From: JADCRZ01 sp031399065
GTDB taxonomy: Bacteria > Bacteroidota > Bacteroidia > Chitinophagales > Chitinophagaceae
Direction of reading: 5' to 3'
Assembly: GCA_031399065.1 (NCBI GenBank)
Contig: JANNOM010000054.1
Span: 1 to 64,000 of the forward strand
Length of the DNA: 64,000 nucleotides
This document shows positions 16,190 to 25,168 of the stretch, piece by piece. Position 1 is the first letter of the stretch, and every line of letters starts with the position of its first letter. Under the pieces are notes generated by a model. That model saw only the letters and a list, made by a program, of their open reading frames with translations, made no database searches and was not told where the DNA came from. The position numbers and the translations under genes are program-made.

Positions 16190-16251
16190 AAAGAATAATT
16201 AAGCGATCAGGAAAGGGCAGGTACACCGGGTACAGGCATACCCGCCTTGTA

Positions 16252-16587
16252 TCATGCCTTTTTATCTGCCAATGCAGGCTTGTTGAGCAGCTGGCTCCAT
16301 TCAATGGAAATAGCACTCTTTTCTATCTTTAAATAACTGCCCGGATTCACTTCTATCTGCAACGTACCGTCTTCGTTCACCCGGTTAACACTGCCATGGA
16401 TACCGGCTATCGTTACTATCTTATCGCCCTTCTGAAGATCCTGCTGAAACTTCTTGGCATCTTTGGCTTTTTTGGCCTGGGGACGGATCATGAAGAAATA
16501 AAATACCAGGATCATACCACCGAGGAGTAACATCATTTGCGTACTGCTGCCTCCGGGTTGTGCCTGTAATAAGATCTGACTGTTCAT
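16252..16587 (-). CDS. yajC: Preprotein translocase subunit YajC
   Basis: YajC is the small membrane partner of the SecDF-YajC complex that assists Sec protein export. The 111-residue protein has one membrane segment (MMLLLGGMILVFYFFMI, residues about 18-34) followed directly by the signature RPQAKKAKDAKKFQQDLQKGD and a small beta domain (VTIAGIHGSVNRVNEDGTL). Length and topology fit the family. It is between the DUF1573 lipoprotein and coaE, probably in one transcript. Confidence 0.95.
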   Translation of the reverse strand: MNSQILLQAQPGGSSTQMMLLLGGMILVFYFFMIRPQAKKAKDAKKFQQDLQKGDKIVTIAGIHGSVNRVNEDGTLQIEVNPGSYLKIEKSAISIEWSQLLNKPALADKKA

Positions 16588-16651
16588 TTGTTTGTCTTTT
16601 TATTGGAAGTAAATAATTCTGAGACGGATGGGGCAGGGCCGACAGTGATTG

Positions 16652-17092
16652 TTATGCTTTTTTGATCACTTCTACGTTAAACTCCAGGTTATGATTCGTA
16701 CTGCCTTTGGTGTTGGTACTCACGAAGATCGTTTTGTGCTGCTGACCCGGTTTACCCGCGCTGTTAAAAGCACCCTTTATCTGACCCGTTTCGCCGGGAG
16801 CTATAGGCTTGTCCGGTTGTTCCACCAGCGTACACCCGCAACTTGGTTTAATCATATATATTACAAGCGGGTTTTCGCCGGTGTTTCTGAACCGGAACAC
16901 GACTTCCAGTCTTTCCCCTTCGCGCATGGTGCCGTAGTTCTGTATGGAATCGATCCACTGTATAGTAGTAAACTGCGTACTGTCTTTCGGTGCATTGATC
17001 AATTGGTCAAGACCATTTTTAGCGGTGTCTGGTTTATCCCTGCAACTGAAGGCGGCAAGTAAAACGAATAGTATAAAGGCTGATGTTCGCAT
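16652..17092 (-). CDS. DUF1573-domain lipoprotein
   Basis: A 146-residue protein with a lipoprotein signal (MRTSAFILFVLLAAFSC, Cys17 in A-F-S-C). Residues about 45-140 are a DUF1573 immunoglobulin-like domain: VVFRFRNTGENPLVIYMIKPSCGCT with the paired Cys-Gly-Cys, then PIAPGETGQIKGAFNSAGKPGQQHKTI. The domain is common in Bacteroidota envelope proteins; its function is unknown. It lies 31 bp downstream of nusB and 64 bp before yajC, and the conserved neighbourhood suggests cotranscription. Confidence 0.9.
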   Translation of the reverse strand: MRTSAFILFVLLAAFSCRDKPDTAKNGLDQLINAPKDSTQFTTIQWIDSIQNYGTMREGERLEVVFRFRNTGENPLVIYMIKPSCGCTLVEQPDKPIAPGETGQIKGAFNSAGKPGQQHKTIFVSTNTKGSTNHNLEFNVEVIKKA

Positions 17093-17123
17093 AGTTCGAT
17101 GGCAAAGTTATACGAAAAGAAGG

Positions 17124-18047
17124 CTATTTTTTAAAATTAACTTTATGCATTTTCTGATCGTTTACCAATTCCTTATGGATATTGTCCAGTATTCCATTCA
17201 CAAACTGCCCGCTTTGGGGCGTGCTGTAGTCTTTTGCCAGGTCGATGTACTCGTTGATGGTCACTTTGGGGGGAATAGTTTCAAAATAGAGGAATTCGCA
17301 AACGCCCATTTCCATCAATATCATGTCCAGGGAGGCGATCCGGTCTGCATCCCAGTTCTTGAGTTTCGGGCGAATGTACTCCATGGTAATCTCCTTTTTT
17401 TCCAGCACACTCTGCAGCAGGGTTTTGGCATAATTCCATTTTTCTTTGCTTAGTATTTCCTGGAAATCGAAACTGCCGGGTTTGCCAAGATAGTTGGATA
17501 GAAGCAGATTGATCATGTCGCAGTCATCGTCCCAGTTGGGAAATAATTCTTCGATATGACTGGTGAAGTATTCCCCGGGCAGCATCAGGTTATTGTAAAT
17601 AAATTCCAGGATATCCCGCTCGCTTTTTTTGTCCCGGCCGGGAGTATTAATATAGAGCTTGTATTCGTTCGTTTCCGCCAGTTCCTGGTATATTTTGCGC
17701 ACCAGCTCTTTATTGGTGAGGATATCTGTTTTGTCTTCTTTCAGGGCTTTTACATAAGAAGCGTCTTCCAGTATTTTCCAGGTAAGCTCGTTGCCTGCCA
17801 GTTTGGTATTGATATTCAGATCTTCGGCGGTGGGAAGGTGTTTGGAAGCCTTGTTCCGGGCGTCTTTTTCTACATACCGGGCCACTTCCGTGATAAAATG
17901 GATCATGTAAACCAGTAATTGCCTGGTCAGGTCGAAGTGTTTTTGAAGCATCTTGACCTCCTGTCCGGGTTTCAGATCATTTTCCATCGTATCAATACTA
18001 TAAAGCGTCTGCATCACTTTCACCCGGATATTTCTTCTACTGATCAT
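17124..18047 (-). CDS. nusB: Transcription antitermination factor NusB (long Bacteroidota form)
   Basis: NusB binds boxA RNA with NusE/S10 and supports antitermination in rRNA operons. The 307-residue protein starts MISRRNIRVKVMQTLYSID, which is the family's opening helix, then has a long helical insertion before the main NusB domain (residues about 195-295: WNYAKTLLQSVLEKKEI...LDMILMEMGVCEFLYFETIPPKVTINEYIDLAKDYSTPQSGQFVNGILD). Gammaproteobacterial NusB is about 140 residues; the longer form is, to my knowledge, usual in Bacteroidota. I chose the ATG at 18047 because the 27 upstream codons do not resemble the family. Confidence 0.94.
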   Translation of the reverse strand: MISRRNIRVKVMQTLYSIDTMENDLKPGQEVKMLQKHFDLTRQLLVYMIHFITEVARYVEKDARNKASKHLPTAEDLNINTKLAGNELTWKILEDASYVKALKEDKTDILTNKELVRKIYQELAETNEYKLYINTPGRDKKSERDILEFIYNNLMLPGEYFTSHIEELFPNWDDDCDMINLLLSNYLGKPGSFDFQEILSKEKWNYAKTLLQSVLEKKEITMEYIRPKLKNWDADRIASLDMILMEMGVCEFLYFETIPPKVTINEYIDLAKDYSTPQSGQFVNGILDNIHKELVNDQKMHKVNFKK

Positions 18048-18478
18048 CTGGTAAGAACTTGTGTTTTGAGGCGCGAAGATAAGGAAGTTACACAAATGGG
18101 TGGTAAGGACTGAAAAACCTGTACCCATTCATTTATATTTATAAGTAATACCTAAGCTTTTCTTAATATATTCTTTGCAAAAATAACTATAGATAATATA
18201 AAAAAAACCTTACAAATACCTTAGGAAAACCTTAAGAAGCTACAACATCCATTAATCATTGAACCTGCATAAAGGACGCTACAACATTCGAAAACTGCCA
18301 AAATGGACGAAAGCCCGGCTGTTTAACGGGGAAACTGCCAAGTTTCCTTACCGGACTGTCAGGAATTCAATATTTTAACGCTTTATTTCATTTGGTACGA
18401 AATTCGTTCAGCTCCCTCGTCGGAGAAATCTCTCCGGTTTATAGACCTTTAAAGTCATTAACATTAAAATTATAACTC
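18048..18478. other. nusB-groES divergent intergenic region
   Basis: A 431-bp gap without a gene. It must hold the nusB promoter and the groESL promoter and leader. It contains GGAAACT (18330-18336) paired with AGTTTCC (18341-18347), an imperfect repeat CTGCCAAAATGG (18295-18306), and CGGAGA (18421-18426) paired with TCTCCG (18431-18436) in the groES leader. No CIRCE element (TTAGCACTC-N9-GAGTGCTAA) is present. Confidence 0.5.
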
Positions 18479-18766
18479 ATGGCTAAGAATTCAAGTGTAG
18501 GCATTACTCCTTTACACGACAGAGTAGTGGTAAAAGCAGCCGCTGCCGAAGAAAAAACAGCAGGCGGCATCATCATTCCTGATACGGCGAAAGAAAAACC
18601 ACAGCGTGGCGTGGTAGTAGCTGCAGGTCCCGGCAAAAAAGACGAACCCGTAATGGTGAAAGCCGGCGATACCGTTTTATATGGTAAATATGCAGGTACC
18701 GAAATCCAGATCGGCGGTTCCGATTACCTGATCATGAGAGAGTCGGACATCCTGGCGATCGTTTAA
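18479..18766 (+). CDS. groES: Co-chaperonin GroES
   Basis: GroES is the 10-kDa lid that caps the GroEL cage. The 95-residue protein begins MAKNSSVGITPLHDRVVVKAAAAEEKTAGGIIIPDTAKEKP in outline: the LHDRVVVK strand and the mobile loop (residues about 22-35) with GGIIIPD are intact, as is the C-terminal YLIMRESDILAIV. Length is normal. groEL follows after 60 bp, forming the standard operon. The regulator is not evident because no CIRCE site is found. Confidence 0.98.
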   Translation: MAKNSSVGITPLHDRVVVKAAAAEEKTAGGIIIPDTAKEKPQRGVVVAAGPGKKDEPVMVKAGDTVLYGKYAGTEIQIGGSDYLIMRESDILAIV

Positions 18767-18826
18767 ATTAACCGGTCCCTTCCAATTCCTCCATCCTCAC
18801 TTAAATTTATTTAAAAACACATAAAC

Positions 18827-20461
18827 ATGGCAAAGCAATTATATTTTGACATCGAAGCCCGCAACAAAATGAAGAAGGGCGTTGATACCCTGGCCAATGC
18901 GGTAAAAGTAACATTAGGACCCAAAGGCCGTAATGTAGTGATAGAAAAGAAATTTGGCGCTCCATCCATCACTAAAGATGGTGTTACCGTTGCCAAAGAA
19001 ATTGAACTGGAAGATCCCATCGAGAACATGGGTGCCCAGATGGTAAAAGAAGTAGCTTCCAAAACCGCCGATATCGCCGGTGATGGTACTACCACCGCTA
19101 CCGTTCTTGCACAGGCCATTATCAGCGAAGGGCTGAAAATGGTAGCCGCCGGTTCTAACCCGATGGATCTGAAACGCGGTATCGACAAAGCAGTAGTAGA
19201 AGTAGTGGCCAACCTGGCCGGTCAGAAAAAAGATGTTGGCAGCAACAGCAAGATGATCGAGCAGGTAGCAACCATTTCCGCCAATAACGATAACGCGATC
19301 GGTAAGCTGATCGCCGAAGCGATGCAGAAAGTAGGTAAAGAAGGTGTTATTACCGTAGAAGAAGCGAAGGGTACCGATACTACGGTTGACGTGGTAGAAG
19401 GTATGCAGTTCGACCGCGGTTATATTTCTCCTTACTTCGTTACCAATAGCGAAAAAATGGAAGTGGAACTGCAGAACCCATACATCCTGATCTACGACAA
19501 AAAGATCAGCGCGATGAAAGATATCCTGCACATACTGGAGAAAGTGGCCCAAAGCAGCCGTCCGCTGGTGATCATCGCAGAAGACCTGGAAGGGGAAGCA
19601 CTGGCTACCCTGGTAGTTAATAAATTACGTGGTACCATTAAAGTGGCTGCCGTTAAAGCACCGGGCTTTGGTGATCGTCGTAAGGAAATGCTGACTGATA
19701 TCGCTATCCTGACAGCAGGTACCGTTATCAGCGAAGAACTGGGTCACAAACTGGAAGGAGCCGATCTTACTTATTTAGGCCAGGCCGGTTCTATCACTAT
19801 CAATAAAGACAATACCATCATCGTTGGCGGTAAAGGAAAGAAAAACGATATCGTTGCCCGGGTTAACCAAATCAAGGCACAGATAGAAAACACGACTTCC
19901 GATTACGATAAAGAAAAATTACAGGAACGTCTCGCTAAGTTAAGCGGCGGTGTAGCTGTATTATATGTAGGTGCTGCCACGGAAGTGGAAATGAAAGAGA
20001 AGAAAGATCGCGTGGACGATGCGTTACACGCTACCAGGGCTGCCGTAGAAGAAGGCATCGTACCGGGTGGTGGTGTTGCTTATATCCGTGCCGTGGAAAG
20101 TCTTGCTAAATTAAAAGGCATCAACGCCGACGAAAATACTGGTATCGCCATCGTGCGCCGTGCACTGGAAGAGCCATTACGTCAGATCGTAGCCAACTGC
20201 GGACTGGAAGGTTCCATCATCATCCAGGGTATCCGCGAAGGCGAAGGCGATTACGGTTTCAATGCCCGCACCGAAGTATTCGAGAACCTGTTTAAAGCAG
20301 GTGTAATCGATCCTACCAAGGTGGCCCGTGTAGCACTGGAACACGCTGCTTCTATCGCAGGTATGCTGCTTACTACCGAATGTGTAGTAGCCGACAAACC
20401 AAAGAAAGAAGAAGCTGGCCATTCACATGGCGCACCTGATATGGGCGGCATGGGATACTAA
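18827..20461 (+). CDS. groEL: Chaperonin GroEL
   Basis: GroEL forms the 14-subunit ATP-driven folding cage. The 544-residue protein has the ATP-site segments TLGPKGRNVVIEKKFGAP (residues about 28-45) and AGDGTTTATVLA (about 85-96), the family signature AAVEEGIVPGGG (near residue 405) and the C-terminal YGFNARTEVFENLFKAGVIDPTKV. The tail is short (DMGGMGY) rather than a long GGM repeat. It is the only groEL in this window. A strong terminator follows. Confidence 0.99.
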   Translation: MAKQLYFDIEARNKMKKGVDTLANAVKVTLGPKGRNVVIEKKFGAPSITKDGVTVAKEIELEDPIENMGAQMVKEVASKTADIAGDGTTTATVLAQAIISEGLKMVAAGSNPMDLKRGIDKAVVEVVANLAGQKKDVGSNSKMIEQVATISANNDNAIGKLIAEAMQKVGKEGVITVEEAKGTDTTVDVVEGMQFDRGYISPYFVTNSEKMEVELQNPYILIYDKKISAMKDILHILEKVAQSSRPLVIIAEDLEGEALATLVVNKLRGTIKVAAVKAPGFGDRRKEMLTDIAILTAGTVISEELGHKLEGADLTYLGQAGSITINKDNTIIVGGKGKKNDIVARVNQIKAQIENTTSDYDKEKLQERLAKLSGGVAVLYVGAATEVEMKEKKDRVDDALHATRAAVEEGIVPGGGVAYIRAVESLAKLKGINADENTGIAIVRRALEEPLRQIVANCGLEGSIIIQGIREGEGDYGFNARTEVFENLFKAGVIDPTKVARVALEHAASIAGMLLTTECVVADKPKKEEAGHSHGAPDMGGMGY

Positions 20462-20485
20462 GAATAAATGGTTCATGATATATAA

Positions 20486-20525
20486 AAAGGGGCTGTCTCA
20501 AAATAAAGAGACAGCCTCTTTTTTA
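20486..20525 (+). terminator. groESL terminator; left edge of the AT-rich locus
   Basis: AAAGGGGCTGTCTC (20486-20499) pairs with GAGACAGCCTCTTT (20508-20521) with one G-T wobble, loop of 8 nt, followed by a T-rich run. Its core GGCTGTCTC recurs in the terminator at 43370-43409 at the right edge of the polysaccharide locus. Confidence 0.85.
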
Positions 20526-20753
20526 TTTTTTAGTGGTATGCTATATAGCTGTTGATATAGGGATATAAATGGGTAAATACAACAAGCAATACTAATTTCG
20601 ATAGCGTTGGTGCACTTTATCTTACAAGAGGCAAATATTAAGAAGTTTCTTGCAAATAAATGTAATCATAACCATGAAATTCATTATACTTTTATTCTAC
20701 CAACAATTCCCTGTAATAATGGTGGCTCGGGGAAATTTATTCCGCAAATAATC

Positions 20754-21890
20754 ATGAAACTAATACCCAGATTGTTCTTATTCGGCTGTTTTATTATAGA
20801 GTTACTATTGGCTATTCCCTTGCATCCTCAAACAAAATGGGATGCATCTTTAAACAAAAAGGCCATTATAAATTGTACAAATGCAATTACCAGCTGGCAA
20901 TTGAAGCATCCTACCAAAGTGTCATTAACGGCATGGGAATATGGCACTTTTTATACCGGATTAACGGCTTTTTATAAATCCACCGGTATAAAACAACATT
21001 TAGATTCTACCATTGCAATGGGAAATCGTGTGCAATGGGAACCCATCCCCCGTCCATATGATGCCAATACGTTGGGTATATCTCAGGCTTTTTTTGATGT
21101 ATTTGAATTCAAAAAAGACAACAGAATGATTGATAAATCACGTTATATAATGGATATGACGTTGGCAAGACGACTTAAACCTGAAACTAATTTTAAAGAA
21201 AACAAGTATTGGTGGGAATGGTGGACCTGGTGCGACGCACTTTTTATGGCTCCGGCTGCTTATGCCCGAATGTCGAAACTGTCTGGTGATGATCGTTACA
21301 TAAAATATATGGATAAAATGTGGTGGCTTGCATCTGACTATTTATACAGCAAAACGGATAGTCTGTATTTTAGAGATGACCGTTTTTTTACTAAAGCATC
21401 AGAACATGGAAATAAAATTTTCTGGAGCAGGGGCAATGGATGGGTTGTTGGAGGATTATGCAACGTTCTTCAATATCTACCTAAAACACATCCTTCCAGA
21501 AGAAAATATGAAGAACAGTTTGTTGAAATGTGTTATAAGATAACTTCCTTACAATTAAAACAAGGTTATTGGAGTCCGAGTTTGTTAGATAAAGAAAAGT
21601 CTCCGATAATGGAAACCAGTGGTACCGCTTTTTTCTGTTACGCTTTTGCCTGGGGTATTAATAATGGTTTATTGCCTGAAGAAGATTTCATGCCTTCTAC
21701 TCAGAAAGCCTGGGCTTCTATGGTAGCGGCTATACAAGATGACGGCATGTTGGGTTATGTACAACGAGTTGGCGACCAACCCGATAGTGTATCCATGAAA
21801 GATACTGAGGCCTATGGAGCCGGGGCATTTTTGCTAGCTGCCAGTGAATTGATTAAGCTTGATGCTGTTAAAAAGGGGCAACAGTTTTAA
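20754..21890 (+). CDS. GH105-type unsaturated uronyl/rhamnogalacturonyl hydrolase (GH88/105 group)
   Basis: A 378-residue exported enzyme of the (alpha/alpha)6-barrel GH88/GH105 group, which removes the 4,5-unsaturated uronic acid left on oligosaccharides by polysaccharide lyases. The signature WTWCDALFMAPAAYARMSKL carries the conserved catalytic-type Asp; FWSRGNGWVVGGL, PIMETSGTAFFCYAFAWGIN and TEAYGAGAFLLAASE follow in family order. The N-terminus (MKLIPRLFLFGCFIIELLLA) is a signal peptide. I chose the ATG at 20754 because it opens that signal; the frame is open for 49 codons upstream without family resemblance. It heads the locus and is followed by the lyase in the same direction. Confidence 0.9.
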   Translation: MKLIPRLFLFGCFIIELLLAIPLHPQTKWDASLNKKAIINCTNAITSWQLKHPTKVSLTAWEYGTFYTGLTAFYKSTGIKQHLDSTIAMGNRVQWEPIPRPYDANTLGISQAFFDVFEFKKDNRMIDKSRYIMDMTLARRLKPETNFKENKYWWEWWTWCDALFMAPAAYARMSKLSGDDRYIKYMDKMWWLASDYLYSKTDSLYFRDDRFFTKASEHGNKIFWSRGNGWVVGGLCNVLQYLPKTHPSRRKYEEQFVEMCYKITSLQLKQGYWSPSLLDKEKSPIMETSGTAFFCYAFAWGINNGLLPEEDFMPSTQKAWASMVAAIQDDGMLGYVQRVGDQPDSVSMKDTEAYGAGAFLLAASELIKLDAVKKGQQF

Positions 21891-21998
21891 GTTTCTATTT
21901 GAGCAGCGCTCTCTTGTTGGAGATATTTGTTTACGTCTCTTAAAATTATTCTTTATTAGTGCGTTTCACTTATAGAGTAATAGTTAAAAAAACAGGTA

Positions 21999-23882
21999 AT
22001 GAAATTCATAACTATATTTACAAGCACCTTATTTTTTTTGTTGCCTTCCGGTGCTGTTTTTTCGCAGTCAAATCACATTGAAAGCTCATTCCAGCTACCG
22101 GCTCACCCTCGTATTTTACTATTAAAAGGAGAAGAAGAAGCCCTTAAAAAAAGCATTGGTTCTGAAAAAACGCTGGTCGATTTGCAGAATGCAATTTTAA
22201 TGGAATCTGATAGTATAATAATACTTGCTCCAATCGAGAGGATACAGATAGGCCGGCGCTTACTGGATAAATCCAGAGAAGCGATTAGACGGATATTCTT
22301 TCTTTCATACGCTTACCGCATTACTAAAGATGAAAAATATCTTAAGCGGGCAGAAAAAGAATTATTAGCAATTAGTGCTTTTAAAGATTGGAACCCTCCC
22401 ACCTTTCTGGATGTAGCAGAAATGACTTTGGGTGTAGCTATTGGTTATGATTGGTTGTATGATTATTTATCCCCGGCTTCCAGATCCCTTATCAAAGAAG
22501 CGATTTTAAAAAAAGGCATCGAACCCTCCCTCCATCCAAAAAACAATGGTTGGCTGAAAGCAGAACACAACTGGAATCAGGTTTGTAATGCGGGGATGGT
22601 TTATGGAGCTTTGGCTATTTACGAAGATCAGCCTGAATTAGCGAAAAAAATCATAAACCGGGCGATTGATGCCGTCGTAATATCCATGAAAGATTATGGC
22701 CCTGACGGGGCTTATCCTGAGGGCGCCAGCTATTGGGGTTATGGAACCAGTTTCAATGTATTACTCATTAGTGCCCTTGAGAAATTATTTAAAACAGATT
22801 TTGCATTGTCTGAAATGCCTGGCTTTATAAAAACGGCCGGATATATGCAGAATATGACAGGACCGATTGGGAAAAACTTTAATTACTCGGATTCAAGGGA
22901 AAATGGCGGACCCAATCCGGCAATGTATTGGTTTGCTAACAAGCTTAAAGATCCTTCCTTGTTATGGATTGAACGTTCACGATTAAAGGAATTGAATATA
23001 AAAAGTTCAAACAACCGTTTGCTTCCAGCCATATTGTTGTGGGGTAGCAATATTGGCATTAGCAATATTACTGCGCCTAAGCCTTTGATGTGGGTAGGAA
23101 AGGGAAAAAACCCGGTGGCATTAATGCGTACTTCCTGGAAAGACAGTACCGCTATATATGTTGCCATAAAAGGTGGCTCAGCGTCTGTAAACCATGCTCA
23201 TATGGATATTGGGTCATTTATAATGGATGCCGGCGGTGTGCGATGGGCTATGGATTTCGGTATGCAGGATTATGAATCGTTGGAATCGAAAAAAATAGAT
23301 ATATGGGGCAGGAAACAAAATGCACAACGCTGGACTGTATTCAGGTACATGACTCAGGCTCATAACACGCTTACTGTAAACAACCAGCAACAGCGAGTAG
23401 ACGGATATGCTCCCCTAATGTCATCTTCTTCAAAGACGAAGTTTATGAATGCAACTATAGATTTGACAGAAACATACAAAGGTGCATTAAGCAAAGCAAA
23501 CAGAGGTATTGGGATCGTCAACAAACAATATGTATTGGTTAGGGATGAAGTAGAAGCAGCCGATACCATAACAACCATTCGCTGGACTTTACTAACTCCC
23601 GCAAGTGTAACCATAACGGGAAAAAATACAGCTGAACTCATGAAAGATGGAAAGAAACTTGTACTTCAAGTTCAGGAACCTGCTACTGTAATGATGAAAA
23701 CCTGGTCGACCGATCCACCAAACAGCTATGATGCACCCAACCCTGGAACTACCTTAGTTGGCTTCGAGCTCACAATTCCAGCAAAAACTACTACTGCTAT
23801 AACGGTTGCGCTTATACCTCAGGAAGCTTTTGGCAAGGCCGTAAAAAAGATAGCTTCATTACAAAATTGGAATCGTAGATAG
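21999..23882 (+). CDS. Heparinase II/III-family polysaccharide lyase
   Basis: A 627-residue exported lyase. Signal peptide MKFITIFTSTLFFLLPSGAVFS (residues 1-22). Residues about 30-340 form the alpha/alpha toroid with HNWNQVCNAGM (His190-Asn193), the type of position where these lyases place catalytic Asn/His, and DGAYPEGASYWGYGTSF (Tyr245, Tyr248). Residues about 360-620 form the beta-sandwich half with NHAHMDIGSFIMDAGG (His399, His401) and QAHNTLTVNNQQQ. The fold is shared by PL12, PL15, PL17 and PL21, which cleave uronic-acid glycans by beta-elimination, so the substrate cannot be fixed. Its unsaturated products would suit the neighbouring GH105 enzyme, 108 bp upstream. Confidence 0.9.
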   Translation: MKFITIFTSTLFFLLPSGAVFSQSNHIESSFQLPAHPRILLLKGEEEALKKSIGSEKTLVDLQNAILMESDSIIILAPIERIQIGRRLLDKSREAIRRIFFLSYAYRITKDEKYLKRAEKELLAISAFKDWNPPTFLDVAEMTLGVAIGYDWLYDYLSPASRSLIKEAILKKGIEPSLHPKNNGWLKAEHNWNQVCNAGMVYGALAIYEDQPELAKKIINRAIDAVVISMKDYGPDGAYPEGASYWGYGTSFNVLLISALEKLFKTDFALSEMPGFIKTAGYMQNMTGPIGKNFNYSDSRENGGPNPAMYWFANKLKDPSLLWIERSRLKELNIKSSNNRLLPAILLWGSNIGISNITAPKPLMWVGKGKNPVALMRTSWKDSTAIYVAIKGGSASVNHAHMDIGSFIMDAGGVRWAMDFGMQDYESLESKKIDIWGRKQNAQRWTVFRYMTQAHNTLTVNNQQQRVDGYAPLMSSSSKTKFMNATIDLTETYKGALSKANRGIGIVNKQYVLVRDEVEAADTITTIRWTLLTPASVTITGKNTAELMKDGKKLVLQVQEPATVMMKTWSTDPPNSYDAPNPGTTLVGFELTIPAKTTTAITVALIPQEAFGKAVKKIASLQNWNRR

Positions 23883-23982
23883 AATTGCTTTGGGTAGTAT
23901 TACTAAGAAGTCATCTAATTACCCTGGTTTGGATTAGGCTAAGGCTTAATTATACAATCAAAATTTTTAATAGCAGTACATT

Positions 23983-24849
23983 TTATAAACATCTTTCCCG
24001 ATACTCTTTTGGCTTTTGATTGGTTATTTTATAAAATGCATTTATGAAATTGGAAAGGCTGTTATATCCACTTTCATAAGCAATATGTGTGATGGTCATA
24101 TCTTTATTTCTCAAAAGATTACAAGCTTCATTTATTCTTATTTCATTTAGGGTTTCAATAAACGTTTTACGAAAATGCTTTTTAAAGTACCGGCAAAATG
24201 AAGCAGTTTGCAAATTGGCGATCTTAGCAATTTCCTTGAGGCTAATTTTATTTTTATAATGATTTAGCATGTACTCATAAATATTATTTATTCTTTCTAC
24301 TTCTAATTGATTAATAGGCCTACTGATAGTTTTCATTAGCACCCTGGTATCTTTCTTTGAAGCTGCAATAAAGGACAGTGCTTGCAAAAGAAGTATTATT
24401 TTATCTTCTTTTTTACTAGCCAGCATATCATTCAAAATAGAAAAAACTTTCTTATTGCATTTGCCGGTGATCTTAATACCATAACCCGATTGATAAAGTA
24501 GTTTCTTTAAGTTGAGCATTTCGGGTATGTCGAATAAGTTAACGCCACCCAGATGATATAAGAACCTAACAACTATCGACTGTGCGGTTAATTGCGAGGA
24601 TTCATCATAATATTCTTTGGAATTTCTCCAATAATGTGGAACATTGGATCCAATTAAAATCAGATCTCCCGGGCCAAAATTCTCTATACTATTTCCAACA
24701 CATCGAGTTCCTGTTCCTTTAATAATATAGGTCAGTTCGTATTCATGATGAAAATGAAAAGGATAACCAAAATATTTCACCGAATTTGCGTTAACATAAA
24801 ATGAGGTGTCGCTATTGGTAGCGTTTTTTATCAGAATCGGGGAATTCAT
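23983..24849 (-). CDS. AraC-family transcriptional regulator
   Basis: A 288-residue regulator. The N-terminal half is a cupin-type sensor (FHFHHEYELTYIIKGTGTRCVGN...GPGDLILIGSNVPHYW, residues about 32-77). The C-terminal part (about 190-288) has the two AraC helix-turn-helix units: ISLKEIAKIANLQTASFCRYFKK and MTITHIAYESGYNSLSNFINAFYKITNQKPKEYR. It is convergent with the lyase and most likely activates the locus in response to a sugar; the ligand is unknown. Confidence 0.93.
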   Translation of the reverse strand: MNSPILIKNATNSDTSFYVNANSVKYFGYPFHFHHEYELTYIIKGTGTRCVGNSIENFGPGDLILIGSNVPHYWRNSKEYYDESSQLTAQSIVVRFLYHLGGVNLFDIPEMLNLKKLLYQSGYGIKITGKCNKKVFSILNDMLASKKEDKIILLLQALSFIAASKKDTRVLMKTISRPINQLEVERINNIYEYMLNHYKNKISLKEIAKIANLQTASFCRYFKKHFRKTFIETLNEIRINEACNLLRNKDMTITHIAYESGYNSLSNFINAFYKITNQKPKEYRERCL

Positions 24850-24858
24850 AGCCTCAGG

Positions 24859-25029
24859 TTATTTGCTGTAAATTACAAAAAAGAAGTCAAATAGGCAAAG
24901 ATTAGTGCTTTTCCTGCAAGATCGGGAAGCTTCAAAACTACCATAAAGTTTACTCATCAAGGTGAGTTTTCCTATATCCAGTGATAGGTCTGTTTCGATA
25001 AATCGTATTTCCCAGTTGTAATCATTCAT
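24859..25029 (-). pseudogene. Possible short gene remnant (56 codons)
   Basis: An open frame from ATG 25029 to the stop at 24861-24859. Its first part, NDYNWEIRFIETDLSLDIGK, has the composition of a folded protein, and the frame also stays open for 12 codons upstream of the ATG; the last 20 residues look like non-coding translation. No signal peptide is present. It lies between the AraC gene and the large beta-helix gene and could be the leftover of a deleted gene. I recognise no family, and chance cannot be excluded. Confidence 0.2.
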
Positions 25030-25073
25030 AGTGTCCAGTAGTTTGTGTATTACTGACGCTAGTTATAAAAAAT

Positions 25074-25120
25074 GGCGGCTGTGCCAGCTTAAGACTAATG
25101 TCTTTAGCGACACAGCCGCC
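25074..25120 (-). terminator. Terminator of the beta-helix gene, with nested hairpin
   Basis: GGCGGCTGTG (25074-25083) pairs with CACAGCCGCC (25111-25120), and an inner hairpin AAGAC-TAAT-GTCTT (25091-25104) sits in the loop. Read leftward the stem is followed by ATTTTTTATAA. It lies 48 bp after the stop of the 1284-residue gene. Confidence 0.75.
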
Positions 25121-25168
25121 TTCATCTTTTCAGATCGCTCTAATGATCTGCTACTTTGAATACATTAA

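Noticed and set aside
17556..17918. 120-codon frame opposite nusB
   Set aside because: Antisense shadow of a well-supported gene.
18129..18478. CIRCE/HrcA operator before groES
   Set aside because: Neither half of the CIRCE repeat is present.
20607..20753. 49-codon N-terminal extension of the GH105 gene
   Set aside because: The extension lacks family similarity, and the ATG at 20754 opens a good signal peptide.
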